From contig NZ_RJVB01000002.1 in NCBI RefSeq assembly GCF_003751505.1, positions 527,480 to 591,479 of the forward strand: a stretch of 64,000 bases of DNA, given 5' to 3'. Every line of letters begins with the position of its first letter. Positions within the stretch are counted from its first letter, which is position 1. The notes below the pieces were generated by a model that did not search any database, was not told the DNA's origin, and worked only from the letters and a program-made list of their open reading frames with translations. Of this stretch, positions 30,489 through 39,580 are shown one piece after another. This DNA is from Erwinia sp. JUb26 (GTDB lineage Bacteria; Pseudomonadota; Gammaproteobacteria; Enterobacterales; Enterobacteriaceae). The position numbers and the translations under genes are program-made.

Positions 30489-31304
30489 CTATTTACGGGC
30501 TTCGCTCAGGTCGAAGCGCACCGGGAGGCTGATGCTGACCTCGGCCATGCCTGCGGCCATCTCCGGCGGTGGTGGCGGCACCGGCGACGCGCGCAGCGGT
30601 AGTTCGGTGGTTTCCCGATCCAGCGAGCTGACGCCGCTCGAATGCAGCAGCTTCACCGCCAGCACCTTGCCCTGGCGGTCGAGGGTAATGCTAATCTGCG
30701 CTACGCCCTGCCGCTGCTGGCGCAGCGCGATCGCCGGGTAGCGCTTATAGCGGCTGAGATGCGCCAGCAGTTCGCCGCTCCACGCCGAGGCGTTGCGGCT
30801 GGGCTGGACTGCGGCCTGGTTACGCGGGGCGGCAACGATTTTGCCCGCCATCGGCGGCGGCGCGCTGGTATCCGGCGCCGCCACCGCGCGGGAGGGCGGG
30901 TTCGGCAGCGCCTTTTCCACCGGGCGCTTCGGTTTTTTTTGTTTCTCCACCGGGGTTTTGTCTGGCTGTGCGGCGGCGGTCGTGCGGTGAATAAGGGCGT
31001 CGGGCGCCTCCGCCAGCTGCGGCGCGGCCTGCCGGGTTGGCTCGGCCAGCGCGGCGATCGCCTGCACCTGGCGCACGCCGGTCGGCCTTTTCTCGCTGTC
31101 CGGCACCGACTCGGCCTGCTGGGCGACCGCCAGCAGCAGCATCGGCTGTGCAGCGGGCAGCGGCGGTGGGGGCGCCGCACGGTAGCTCAACCACAGCAGC
31201 AGCGCGCCGTGCAGCGCCAGGGTAAACAGGCCGGCCGCGACCCGGCGGCGCTGCCGCAGCGGGGCGGGAAACGGGCTGGAGGGAAGGACGAAGTGAGCGA
31301 TCAT
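30489..31304 (-). CDS. TonB-family protein dedicated to the adjacent receptor
   Basis: 271 residues. N-terminal cytoplasmic stretch and one membrane anchor (about 25-42, AAGLFTLALHGALLLWL); a Pro/Ala/Lys-rich periplasmic spacer with EKQKKPKRPVEKALPNPP; C-terminal TonB domain with RYPAIALRQQRQGVAQISI, LDRQGKVLAVKLLHSSG and closing VSISLPVRFDL. It should couple the proton motive force (via ExbBD) to the outer-membrane receptor, like HasB. It is the last gene of a receptor-sigma-FecR-TonB series, 211 bases after fecR. The gene is G+C-rich, with long open frames on the opposite strand as a side effect. Confidence 0.85.
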   Translation of the reverse strand: MIAHFVLPSSPFPAPLRQRRRVAAGLFTLALHGALLLWLSYRAAPPPPLPAAQPMLLLAVAQQAESVPDSEKRPTGVRQVQAIAALAEPTRQAAPQLAEAPDALIHRTTAAAQPDKTPVEKQKKPKRPVEKALPNPPSRAVAAPDTSAPPPMAGKIVAAPRNQAAVQPSRNASAWSGELLAHLSRYKRYPAIALRQQRQGVAQISITLDRQGKVLAVKLLHSSGVSSLDRETTELPLRASPVPPPPPEMAAGMAEVSISLPVRFDLSEARK

Positions 31305-31515
31305 AAGCAGCGGTACCCGGATTGGCCGTGAAAGGTGCCCGATATGCCTGAGAACAATCGGGGGATTACCTTGGGGTCACCCGAGGGGAGGGAAAAGGGC
31401 AGAACCGCGCTGAATTATGGGGTTATTTATCTTAAACTGTATTTATCGTAGTTTTATATTCTACTGTGAATATTAACATCACTCTTTTTGAGCGTATTCG
31501 TCTGTTAATGGCCAG

Positions 31516-32424
31516 CTACGAGATGCTGATAAAGTATTTCGACAGCGAGCTGACCTGAACCGGCAGCGTGCCGGGCAGCGAGGCGATAATCCGATCGGTG
31601 TCAGCAAGCGGGAAGGCGCCCGACAACCTCAGGCCGGCGACCTGCTGACCGCAGCGGATTACGCCGCGTCGGTAGCGCGCCAGCTCGGTGAGAAAGTCAT
31701 CCAGCCGCATATTGTCGGCGTACAGCATTCCCTGCTGCCAGCCGGGTTCCCCGCTGATCCTGCCCACCTCGCGGAAACCGCTGAGATTCAACCGGCCGCC
31801 GTAGCCTGCGTTGAGGGTGGTGCGCCCGCCATCCAGAGGCGTGACGCTAAGCTGGCCGTGGAAAACCGCAAGCTCGCTATAGTCGTCGCGCAGCCGCAGG
31901 CTGAAGCGGCTGTTGTGCGCCTGCACGCTGCCCTGCGGCAGCGACACCTGCAGCGGCATGCCGCTACGCGGCGAGGCGACCAGCATTTCGCCCTGTAGCA
32001 GGCTGATCTGCGGCAGGCTGACGTTCACCGCGGTCTGGGTGTTCAGCAGCAGATCGGTGCCATCGCTCAGCGTAATCCGCTGCTGCTCGCCGATCGCCGT
32101 GCGGTAGTCGGCCTGCCACGAACGCCAGGGCAGCGTCCCGGCGCCGACCGCGCCGATCAGGCCAAGGCCGACCGCGCAGCGCAGCAGCCGACGGCGCTGC
32201 GGGTTGGCGACCGTCGACAGGCTGCGGTGCGCCGCCTCGCCGTTCAGCTGCGAGAACTGCGAGGAGAAGCGGCTGATATGCTGCCAGGCCCGCACGTTTT
32301 CCGGGCTTGCCGCCAGCCAGCGCTGCCAGCCGTCCTTATCCTCGCCGTCCGCCTCTTCCGACATCAGCTGCGTCAGCCACGCCACCGCCTCGCGGGCGCT
32401 CTGAGGGTCAATCTCTTCGGCCAT
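31516..32424 (-). CDS. FecR-family anti-sigma/signal transducer
   Basis: 302 residues from the ATG 32422-32424, which has a near-perfect GGAGGGAGG; the ATG seven codons earlier overlaps the end of the sigma gene and has no ribosome site. N-terminal cytoplasmic DUF4880-type region (SAREAVAWLTQLMSEE, DGWQRWLAASPENVRAW), one membrane helix (LRCAVGLGLIGAVGAGTLPW), then the periplasmic FecR domain (GEQQRITLSDGTDLLLNTQT, SLPQISLLQGEML). It passes the signal from the ligand-loaded receptor to the ECF sigma factor encoded just upstream. Confidence 0.88.
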   Translation of the reverse strand: MAEEIDPQSAREAVAWLTQLMSEEADGEDKDGWQRWLAASPENVRAWQHISRFSSQFSQLNGEAAHRSLSTVANPQRRRLLRCAVGLGLIGAVGAGTLPWRSWQADYRTAIGEQQRITLSDGTDLLLNTQTAVNVSLPQISLLQGEMLVASPRSGMPLQVSLPQGSVQAHNSRFSLRLRDDYSELAVFHGQLSVTPLDGGRTTLNAGYGGRLNLSGFREVGRISGEPGWQQGMLYADNMRLDDFLTELARYRRGVIRCGQQVAGLRLSGAFPLADTDRIIASLPGTLPVQVSSLSKYFISIS

Positions 32425-32444
32425 CGTGCCTCCCTCCGCCGTCA

Positions 32445-32957
32445 TTACGCCGACAGCGCAAAGAAGCAGTGCAGGTTGGCACGCTGTAGATACTGTTTCA
32501 CCGAGCTGGTTGAGACGCGCAGGCGTTCTGCAATGTCGCTGTAGCGCATGCCCTGCAGGTGTGCCAGCAGGAACGCTTCGCGCACGTGCGGCGGCAGCCC
32601 GTCAAGCGCCCGGTCGAGCTGTTCCAGCATTTCAATCGCCTGCTGGCGCACTTCCGGCGAAGGGATCGCCTCTTCCGGCAGCTCGGCGAGCGCCTGCAGG
32701 TAGTGATCTTCAATCTTTTTACGCCGGTAGAAGTTGGCGACCAGGCGACGTGCCACCGTAGCCAGGAACGGGCGCGGCTCGCGGATCGTTAACAGCTGCG
32801 GGCTGAGCAGGATGCCGATAAAGGTATCCTGCGCCAGATCTTCCGCATGGGACGGGCAGCTAACCCTGTTGCGCAGCCAGCTGCACAGCCAGCTGTGATG
32901 CTCAAGGTAGAGCTGTTCGGCAAAACCGTGGGACGCTGCGGTCTGTTTCCTCGCCAT
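32445..32957 (-). CDS. ECF sigma factor, FecI/HasI type
   Basis: 170 residues from the ATG 32955-32957 (MARKQTAASHGF); the longer frame would run through a Fur-like box and is rejected. Region 2: FAEQLYLEHHSWLCSWLRN and EDLAQDTFIGIL, PRPFLATVARRLVANFYRR; region 4: LDGLPPHVREAFLLAHLQG, YSDIAERLRVSTSSVKQYL. It drives the receptor gene when the cognate ligand is bound. Its stop lies 20 bases before the fecR start. Confidence 0.9.
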   Translation of the reverse strand: MARKQTAASHGFAEQLYLEHHSWLCSWLRNRVSCPSHAEDLAQDTFIGILLSPQLLTIREPRPFLATVARRLVANFYRRKKIEDHYLQALAELPEEAIPSPEVRQQAIEMLEQLDRALDGLPPHVREAFLLAHLQGMRYSDIAERLRVSTSSVKQYLQRANLHCFFALSA

Positions 32958-32982
32958 GCAAAACACCCGATAGTAATGATAG

Positions 32983-32997
32983 TGAAAATAACAATCA
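32983..32997 (-). promoter_or_regulatory. Fur-box-like cluster before the ECF sigma gene
   Basis: TGAAAAT-A-ACAATCA (plus-strand reading) matches the 7-1-7 Fur pattern at 11 of 14 arm positions. It is embedded in about 45 A+T-rich bases (32968-33012) with several more GATA/TATC half-sites, suggesting overlapping boxes. Confidence 0.6.
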
Positions 32998-33117
32998 TTA
33001 TTATTTAGATAATGTAAATGGCGTGTCAAGTTATTGCTGAATTTTAACGCGCTTTACCCCGGTATGCGGCAGCGCGTGCGGTTCGGGGGCCGCTGTGGCC
33101 CCCGCTGGGAGGAAGGT

Positions 33118-35625
33118 TTAGAAACGCTGGCTGACGCTGAACTTGAAATTGCGCCCGACGCCGGAAACCGATTCGCCGAGGTACGGATAGTAGTTGTGGT
33201 TCAGCAGGTTATCGACGGTGACCCGCGCCTCAAGACCGCGCCAGAAGTTTGGCTCCCACGAGGCGAACAGGCCGTACAGCGCGTAGCCGGAGGTTTTCGG
33301 CAGCGCCCAGACCGCCGCCTGAGGATCGCCATCCACCGGCGAGCGATCCTGCTTGCGCACGAAGTCGCCGGTTACGCCGAAGGCCAGATTGGCACGCGGT
33401 ACCTTCAGGCCGAGCATCGCATGCGCGGTCGTCGGCGGGATTTCGGCGATCCATGTTTCATTGCCCCACGGGTCGCGCGGTGAGCCGTCGCGCTTACCGC
33501 GAATCGATGACAGCGACAGGCTGCCGAACACGCTTTCGCTGTCGTAGAACGACTCAACCTCAAACCCTTCAATGGTGTAGCCCGGCAGGTTGCGGTAGTT
33601 GGAGAGCGGCTGGCCGCAGCTGCCCTCTTCGCACAGCACGCCGCGGCGGTAAAAGATCTCGTTCTTTCCGCGATTGCGGAACAGGGTGGTGCGGATCTGC
33701 AGGCTGTCCTTGTCCAGCAGCAGGTCGTTGAAGTCAAGCACCGCACCCAGCCGGATACCGGTAATGCGCTCCACCTGCAGATTGCGGCTGGTGCCCGGCA
33801 CGCTGGAAGCGGCGGACTGCACTTCGTACTGCTCGTCAATCACCGGCGCGCGCCAGGTGCGGCTGACGTCGGCAAACAGCGAGACGTTACGCGTCGCCTT
33901 CCAGATGGCGCCAAGGTGCGGCGACCAGCCGGTGTAGGTCACGCTGCTGTAGTCGTGGCCGGCCAGCGGATCGCTGTCGTTATAGCGCGGCGCGAGGTTC
34001 GGCCGCCCGGTGTTGGTGACGTGGTCGTAGCGCAGGCCAGGAGTGATCGTCAGGTCGCCGTAGCTCACCGCGTCCTGCAGATAGACGCTGCGCGTCTCCT
34101 GTTTACCCGCCGGCATATAGTAAGGCTGGAAGTAGCCGTAGTTGTAGCTGGCGTTGGTCGCGCCGGACGGGTAGTACATCAACGTATCACGGTCGTGCTT
34201 GTGCAGCTGCATACCAACCAGCAGCTTGTGCTCCAGCGGCCCGCTGCTGAACTCGCTCACGTTGCTGACGTCCAGCTGGCGGTCGGTGTAGCTCACCCAG
34301 CTCTCGTTGCCCAGCGTGCCGAGATAGCTGGACTGCGAGGCGGAATCAGGACGCCGGTCGTGCTGCTCGGTTTTCGAATAGGCCAGCGCCACGGTCAGAT
34401 TGACCAGCGGCTGTGACTCCGGGGCGAGGTTCCACTTCGCCGAGTAGTTGCTGTCCTTCTGATCGCGGTAGACCAGAATACGGCGCCAGGCCTCCTCATA
34501 GCCGTAGCGGTCGATGTTCGCCTGGCTCGGTGCGGCGATGTCGTCGCGTTTGGCGGCAAACGGCTGCCAGCCGTCGGATTCGGAACGCATCGCCGAGAGG
34601 GTCAGGGTCTGCGAGTCGGTCAGATAGAGGTTAGTTTTCAGCAGGTAGGAGGTCTGATCGTTCTCAGAATAGGCGAAGCGCGTACCGTCCGGGCGCTTGA
34701 TGTTACCGCCGTCGCGGCGGCTGGCGTACAGCACGCCGTCGGCAAATCCCTCCTCGCTGCGGCCGTACAGCGCGCCGCTGTAAATACCCTGCCGATCGTT
34801 GGTGTGGTAGCTGTATTTCAGCAGGCCGCCGAGATCTTCACCCGGACGCAGCATATCGCCGGCGTCTTTGGTTTCCATCGTGATGGTGCCGCCGAAGCCG
34901 CCGTTGGCGTTCTGAATGTTATGCGGCCCCTTGTCGACGCTCACGCGCTTCAGCAGCTCCGGCTCAATAAATACCGAACCCTGGCGATATTTTTCGAAGC
35001 CCTTCGGCGCGCCGTCCAGCACCACCTTAACGTCTTCCATGTCGCCCATGCCCCAGATATTCAGGCTCTGCCCGCCCGGACGGGGCGAACCGGCCATCGA
35101 AACGCCCGGCAGCTTGTCGAGCAGGCTGGCGACGTTGTCGGCCTGGATGCGGTCGATATCCTGCTGGTCCAGCGTGGAGCGTCCGGCGGCGGTGCTGTCG
35201 GACAGCCCGGCGACCACCGACAGCTCAGGAATGGCAAGAACCTGTTCCGCCGCGCTGTCGACCAGCCGGTAGCCGCTGTCGGTCCGTTCAGCGCGCAGGC
35301 CGCTGCCGGCTAACAGGATGTCCAGCGCCTGCTCAACGCCGTAGCTGCCGCGCACGCCGGCGCTGTTTTTCCCGCGGGTCTGCTCCGGGGTGAAAATCAG
35401 GATGACGCCTGCCTGGCCGGCGGCGCTGCGCAGCGCGCCCGCCAGATCCCCGGCCGGAACCGCGAAGGTCCGCGCTGCTGGCTGCTGCAACGTAGCGGAC
35501 TGCGCCAGCGCGCCAACGGGCACGACGGCGGTGGCGGCCAGCAGGCCGGTGATAGCAATAGCGAGGCGACTACGGCCAGAGGCGGCCCCGGCGCGCGTCG
35601 GCCGGACTGTATTTTTTATGGTCAT
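33118..35625 (-). CDS. TonB-dependent outer-membrane transducer with signalling domain (HasR-like)
   Basis: 835 residues. Signal peptide to about residue 41 (..PVGALA); STN signalling domain about 48-118 (RTFAVPAGDLAGALRSAAGQ, GVRGSYGVEQALDILLAGSG); plug about 140-250 (NVASLLDKLPGVSMAG, SVDKGPHNIQNANGGFGGTI); 22-strand barrel ending VSQRF with the terminal Phe. The signalling domain matches the neighbouring sigma/FecR pair. The plug text GGFGGTITMETKDA resembles haem receptors of the HasR group, but siderophore receptors cannot be excluded, and no hasA-like haemophore gene is adjacent. G+C-rich compared with the mrk regulators to its right. Confidence 0.85.
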   Translation of the reverse strand: MTIKNTVRPTRAGAASGRSRLAIAITGLLAATAVVPVGALAQSATLQQPAARTFAVPAGDLAGALRSAAGQAGVILIFTPEQTRGKNSAGVRGSYGVEQALDILLAGSGLRAERTDSGYRLVDSAAEQVLAIPELSVVAGLSDSTAAGRSTLDQQDIDRIQADNVASLLDKLPGVSMAGSPRPGGQSLNIWGMGDMEDVKVVLDGAPKGFEKYRQGSVFIEPELLKRVSVDKGPHNIQNANGGFGGTITMETKDAGDMLRPGEDLGGLLKYSYHTNDRQGIYSGALYGRSEEGFADGVLYASRRDGGNIKRPDGTRFAYSENDQTSYLLKTNLYLTDSQTLTLSAMRSESDGWQPFAAKRDDIAAPSQANIDRYGYEEAWRRILVYRDQKDSNYSAKWNLAPESQPLVNLTVALAYSKTEQHDRRPDSASQSSYLGTLGNESWVSYTDRQLDVSNVSEFSSGPLEHKLLVGMQLHKHDRDTLMYYPSGATNASYNYGYFQPYYMPAGKQETRSVYLQDAVSYGDLTITPGLRYDHVTNTGRPNLAPRYNDSDPLAGHDYSSVTYTGWSPHLGAIWKATRNVSLFADVSRTWRAPVIDEQYEVQSAASSVPGTSRNLQVERITGIRLGAVLDFNDLLLDKDSLQIRTTLFRNRGKNEIFYRRGVLCEEGSCGQPLSNYRNLPGYTIEGFEVESFYDSESVFGSLSLSSIRGKRDGSPRDPWGNETWIAEIPPTTAHAMLGLKVPRANLAFGVTGDFVRKQDRSPVDGDPQAAVWALPKTSGYALYGLFASWEPNFWRGLEARVTVDNLLNHNYYPYLGESVSGVGRNFKFSVSQRF

Positions 35626-35796
35626 TACGCGGTTCCCTGAAGGTATTGAATCGAAAGCTCATCAAAGAGGTCACGCGAGGAGAGAAATCGGGCAGAAAAA
35701 AAAAGAAATTGCCGACGAGCGCCAGTTTGTCGACCTGGCGCAGTCACAGCTCTGGTACGGCGAGGAAAGGACGATAATTTCGGAGTCACCAAAATA

Positions 35797-35822
35797 ACGT
35801 CGCCGCTCCAAACCTTATTTCC
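35797..35822 (-). promoter_or_regulatory. Candidate ECF-sigma promoter of the receptor gene
   Basis: Minus strand GGAAAT (35817-35822), 17 bases, CGT (35797-35799), similar to iron-starvation ECF promoters (AAAT-N16/17-CGT). It lies about 170 bases upstream of the ATG. The match is short, so this is tentative. Confidence 0.3.
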
Positions 35823-36360
35823 AGCTATTCCCCTGGAGCCTGGCTTCAGGGGGAAACACATGCCGGGCCATGGGCAGGAGAATTGAGCTGCGCAGTGAAA
35901 TAAAATCCCCGCCTGCGGCCCTCAGGTGCGACGCTCCTCATTCCGGCTATTTCTCCCTGTGATTCTCTACCACTAAAAATACGATAAACATCACCCGGCC
36001 AGTGGGGGCGAAAAATTGAGTCCAGGATAAAAGCCCTAAAATTCATCCCCGCTCTTAGTACAAAATAAAAAATAGAATAGAGCACCCGTGGCTTATTCAC
36101 CGTAACAAATCTGCTACCAGAAGTATGTTTATCATTCGTTTAAACAACACAACAATAACCACATAATAAATAAGTGTTATTTGAATTTATACAACGCGGG
36201 AGAATAAACAACCAAACTGTCAAGTACCTGTTAATTGTCTTCATCTATTATTTAAACATTAACAATAGACGTCCCTCGCAATCTCTTGCACTAAGTGGCC
36301 ATTTTTTCCTATAGGATAAAGACCAAAATGGTACTAAAAAATAGCATGAGAGGATAAGGA
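35823..36360. other. A+T-rich region before mrkH
   Basis: About 540 bases with no convincing gene. The 84-codon minus-strand frame (35846-36100) lacks features. Base composition changes sharply from G+C-rich (receptor) to A+T-rich (mrkH) here. Confidence 0.4.
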
Positions 36361-37071
36361 ATGTCAGTGGGGATCTTAAAAGAGTCGAAGTATGAAATAT
36401 TGGCCATCCTGCGAGAAGAGTGCAGAGTTAAATCTGAAATAGATATTTATTATCAAGGAGAACTGTGGGCAGCAAATATTAAAAAGGTTGATTTCTCATG
36501 TTTTTATATTAATCCTGGTGATACTGATTTTTCATCTATTATTGATGATGCTGCGTTTTCATTTGTACTGCACAGCCAGTTAGGAAAAATTGAGTTTAGT
36601 GCAGTACTCAATACGGCGTGTGACCGTCAAAACACCACCAATGCCATTGCTTTTTTTTTGCCCGATCGCATTAACATTTTGCAACGCCGCTTAACACAAC
36701 GCGTACGTGTTAAGAACGACCCGGAATTTTTCTGCTCGGGTCGGCATAAAAGCGGTGAAAGCTATAAATGTACTATCAACGATCTTTCCGAAGGAGGATG
36801 CTCATTTATCTCTGACTCCTTCAAAAAAAAGTTTATGGATAAAGGAATGGCATTAGACAATGTGGAGATTTCACTTGCGGAATACGGTATTATTGTCACC
36901 AGTTTGAAAGTGGTTAACGTCACGCCGGTCTATCAGGATCGTTCACATGAACGAAGTGTATTTCGCATCTCCTGTAAGTTTAACTATAAAAATCCCGAGA
37001 CAAAAAAATACATTGAGGACACCGTATTAAAAATAACCGTTGACCAAAAACTTAAGGCCAGACGATTTTAG
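36361..37071 (+). CDS. mrkH: MrkH-like PilZ transcriptional activator of type 3 fimbriae
   Basis: 236 residues with AGAGGATAAGGA before the ATG. The N-terminus (SKYEILAILREE) and middle (LHSQLGKIEF; SGRHKSGESYKC) closely follow Klebsiella MrkH as I recall it. The C-terminal PilZ domain shows the c-di-GMP motif RRLTQR and DLSEGGC. In Klebsiella, c-di-GMP-bound MrkH activates mrkABCDF. It lies upstream of mrkJ with a 98-base gap; the LuxR-type mrkI that normally accompanies it is not there. YcgR-like flagellar brake proteins share the domain but fit less well in sequence and context. Confidence 0.88.
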   Translation: MSVGILKESKYEILAILREECRVKSEIDIYYQGELWAANIKKVDFSCFYINPGDTDFSSIIDDAAFSFVLHSQLGKIEFSAVLNTACDRQNTTNAIAFFLPDRINILQRRLTQRVRVKNDPEFFCSGRHKSGESYKCTINDLSEGGCSFISDSFKKKFMDKGMALDNVEISLAEYGIIVTSLKVVNVTPVYQDRSHERSVFRISCKFNYKNPETKKYIEDTVLKITVDQKLKARRF

Positions 37072-37169
37072 AAATCGATTAATTTTATATTTGGATAACT
37101 GTTGTCTATTCTGGTTGTCATTGCCCTCGGCGATGACAAATCAAATGAGCACTCACACCTGAAAAAATA

Positions 37170-37883
37170 ATGAGCAATACAATGCTTAACGATCCGTTAT
37201 CTCGTAGCGACATAGCCATTCGTTATGTCTATCAGAAGATGTTTTCCCCCGAGGGGAAACTCGTTGCCGTTGAATGCCTTAGCCGCTTCGACCGAAGCGC
37301 CGTCTCGCCCGAGGATTTTTTTCGTAATGTAAACAACTCACTGCGGGAAGCTATCTTTATTGAGCAGCTGGCGCAGGCCGAGCAGCACCGGGACTGGTTC
37401 CTGGAGAACGCGGTGTTTCTCACCATTAATATCGACGATCATATTCTCTCTGTTCTACAGCGTCATGATATTGCCGAAAGAATTGAAAGGCTGGGATACG
37501 TTCATTTTGAGGTTGCTGAATACTCCATAAGTTTACTGAATCACGCGCTGGCGAGCCATTTACCCCCGCTGAAAGCCTCACTCTGGCTGGATGATTTTGG
37601 TTCCGGCTACGCCGGGATCAATGCCATTCGTGGTTATCATTTTAATTATGTAAAAATTGACAAGGGATTTTTCTGGCATTTAAAGGAAAAAGATCACGGA
37701 CGCCAGTTAATGCAGGCACTCATTACCTTTCTGTCGAAAAACAATCACCGTGTCATTATTGAAGGTGTGGAAAATGAAGAACATCAACGCTGGCTAAGCG
37801 GTATGGAGTGGTTTGCCATGCAGGGATTTTACTGGCAGGAAGTCAGCATCGAACAATTAGTGCAGGAACCGATAATCAGCTAA
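37170..37883 (+). CDS. mrkJ: MrkJ-like EAL-domain c-di-GMP phosphodiesterase
   Basis: 237 residues, a stand-alone EAL domain. Catalytic positions look complete: ECLSRF (in place of EAL), LTINID, FEVAEYS, LDDFGSGYAG, YVKIDKGF, IEGVEN and MQGFYW. It should hydrolyse c-di-GMP to pGpG and so reduce MrkH activity. Downstream of mrkH and convergent with mrkF, the same relation as in Klebsiella. The start site is uncertain (ATG 37170 or 37182), as the ribosome site is weak. Confidence 0.88.
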   Translation: MSNTMLNDPLSRSDIAIRYVYQKMFSPEGKLVAVECLSRFDRSAVSPEDFFRNVNNSLREAIFIEQLAQAEQHRDWFLENAVFLTINIDDHILSVLQRHDIAERIERLGYVHFEVAEYSISLLNHALASHLPPLKASLWLDDFGSGYAGINAIRGYHFNYVKIDKGFFWHLKEKDHGRQLMQALITFLSKNNHRVIIEGVENEEHQRWLSGMEWFAMQGFYWQEVSIEQLVQEPIIS

Positions 37884-37886
37884 GAC

Positions 37887-37902
37887 GCCGGAGTTATCCG
37901 GC
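37887..37902. terminator. Hairpin between convergent mrkJ and mrkF
   Basis: GCCGGA-GTTA-TCCGGC, six-bp stem with a tetraloop in a 36-base gap. No T run. Confidence 0.55.
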
Positions 37903-37919
37903 ATCATTCACCACGAGAA

Positions 37920-38570
37920 CTAATTATACACCAGCTCCAGTGTTGCCAGGCTGCTAATCGGTCCGCTGGTCACCTGCTGCGGCGAGGTCGTCACATAGCC
38001 AATGTAGTAAGTTAATATTCCGCTGCTTGCCGATTGACCCTGCATCTGCACCTGATTCTGCTGCGGGTCGGCCGGGACAATTTTATTTTCCGCCGCCAGC
38101 GTGCTGCCGTCATTCGTCGCCAGAGCCAGATAAATATTCCGCGCACCGTCGGGTAAAATATTATCCAGATACTCCGCGCTGTCGTTATTCACCGCACTCA
38201 TTCCCACACCCGTAATCCAGCGTACGCTAACGACCGGCAGCGGCATTTGCCGATCTTCCGCGCCTGGAGCATTGAGCTGGCACTTCGACAGTTCCAGCGT
38301 AAAGGGCTGAGGTTTCATAAACGCCCCCGCCCCTCGCTGGTGAACTTCGCTCAGGCTTACCGGTGCCAGCCAGATATTCCCGCTGCCGGCATTATTGCTG
38401 CCGTTTAGCGCCACGCTGCATGACGTATCGCTGACGCGTCCGCGAAAGTCGATGCGTCCGTCATCATAGAAGGGTGTTTGCCCCTGGGATGAAAAGACGC
38501 AGACCCCGCAGCCCAGCAGCATCATCTGAACGATTTTTTTAAGGGTTAAATACGATACCGATCCGTTCAT
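37920..38570 (-). CDS. mrkF: Type 3 fimbrial minor subunit MrkF
   Basis: 216 residues with signal peptide (..FSSQG). Pilin-like: INDFRGRVSDTSC-like start (GRIDFRGRVSDTSCSVALNG), second Cys in LSKCQLNAPG, and C-terminal beta strand ISSLATLELVYN. It resembles MrkA (VSDTSCSV versus [21 protein letters not shown] versus [11 protein letters not shown]). MrkF is thought to anchor or stabilise the shaft. Last gene of mrkABCDF. Confidence 0.9.
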   Translation of the reverse strand: MNGSVSYLTLKKIVQMMLLGCGVCVFSSQGQTPFYDDGRIDFRGRVSDTSCSVALNGSNNAGSGNIWLAPVSLSEVHQRGAGAFMKPQPFTLELSKCQLNAPGAEDRQMPLPVVSVRWITGVGMSAVNNDSAEYLDNILPDGARNIYLALATNDGSTLAAENKIVPADPQQNQVQMQGQSASSGILTYYIGYVTTSPQQVTSGPISSLATLELVYN

Positions 38571-38584
38571 CTCCCTCTCCCGGG

Positions 38585-39580
38585 TTAATCGTACGTCAGG
38601 TTAAAGACCATATGAGATTCCACTTCACCGGTCGAGGTGGTCGGCAGATACTGATAGAAACGAGCGCGATAAGGCAAGCTGATATAGCGCGTTTCCTGAC
38701 TTTGCAGGGTACCGATGCTGTATTTTTTATTAAACTCGATCGGCGATCCGTCTTTCAATACCTGCACACCAATTCCCTTCGCCGCCGAATTGCCGGTTTT
38801 CTCGTTAATCAGCGCCCCTTTGGTCGCGGTGGTATTGGTAGCCAGATTCCCGGAGAAGGTGGTATTGATGTTCGCGAAGCCGGACGCGCTTAAACCGCCG
38901 CTGCACTGCAGCTGAATATTGAAATCTTTGCCACCCGCAGTCGTACCGACCCCGTTTAAATCGGAACGCTTAATGGTTCCCACATCCACGTTCATATTGG
39001 TGCCGCTTAATACCGTACAGGATGGCGAAACAATGGTGATCGCATTGGCGCTGAGGTAGGTATCCAGAATGGGGTTATTGCCGTTTTCCCAGTCGTAGCT
39101 GGTATATTTCCCCGCCGCCAGGGTGCCGCTCCCGGTGGTGGTCGCGGTTTTAATAATCTCCAGGGTAAAGCGCGAGCCCTCCAGCGAATAACTGGTAGTG
39201 CGGGTCACCGTTGAGGAAAAGGTATCCGGATAGACGATATTCACCGTCGCCCCGCCGCGGCTGAAGCGCATGCCAATTCCCGGCACGTTGGTGGAAAACA
39301 CCTTATTACCCAGGTTGGTACTGCCCGCCAGCGCCATCTTTGCCACAAAGCGGTTGGTACCCGAGGTACAGGTGTAGCTGGATCCGCCTGGGGCATTCAT
39401 CGTCCAGTTGCGGGTGGCAATCACCGACCCCACCGGCAGATCGGGCGGGACCACCACCCTGCCCACCACCATATCCAGCTGCACAGTTGGCTGAGAAAGA
39501 CGGCTACAGGCTGCCCAGGCAGACGTTGTTCCCATCATCATCAGTCCCATCAACACCAACAGCTGCTTACTCAGCGACAT
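38585..39580 (-). CDS. mrkD: Type 3 fimbrial tip adhesin MrkD
   Basis: 331 residues with signal peptide (..TSAWAACSR). Two-domain adhesin: N-terminal receptor-binding domain of about 170 residues, then a pilin domain (SPSCTVLSGTNMNVDVGTIK ... HMVFNLTYD) that joins the shaft by donor strand. In Klebsiella MrkD binds collagen and matrix proteins; binding specificity varies with the N-terminal domain and cannot be read here. Its start overlaps the end of mrkC by ten bases. Confidence 0.92.
   Translation of the reverse strand: MSLSKQLLVLMGLMMMGTTSAWAACSRLSQPTVQLDMVVGRVVVPPDLPVGSVIATRNWTMNAPGGSSYTCTSGTNRFVAKMALAGSTNLGNKVFSTNVPGIGMRFSRGGATVNIVYPDTFSSTVTRTTSYSLEGSRFTLEIIKTATTTGSGTLAAGKYTSYDWENGNNPILDTYLSANAITIVSPSCTVLSGTNMNVDVGTIKRSDLNGVGTTAGGKDFNIQLQCSGGLSASGFANINTTFSGNLATNTTATKGALINEKTGNSAAKGIGVQVLKDGSPIEFNKKYSIGTLQSQETRYISLPYRARFYQYLPTTSTGEVESHMVFNLTYD

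Noticed and set aside
30642..31331. 229-codon plus-strand frame over the tonB-like gene
   Set aside because: Arg/Gly-rich translation with no family; the opposite strand encodes a clear TonB domain.
35846..36100. 84-codon minus-strand frame upstream of mrkH
   Set aside because: No ribosome site, no homology I recognise, and composition like the surrounding non-coding DNA.
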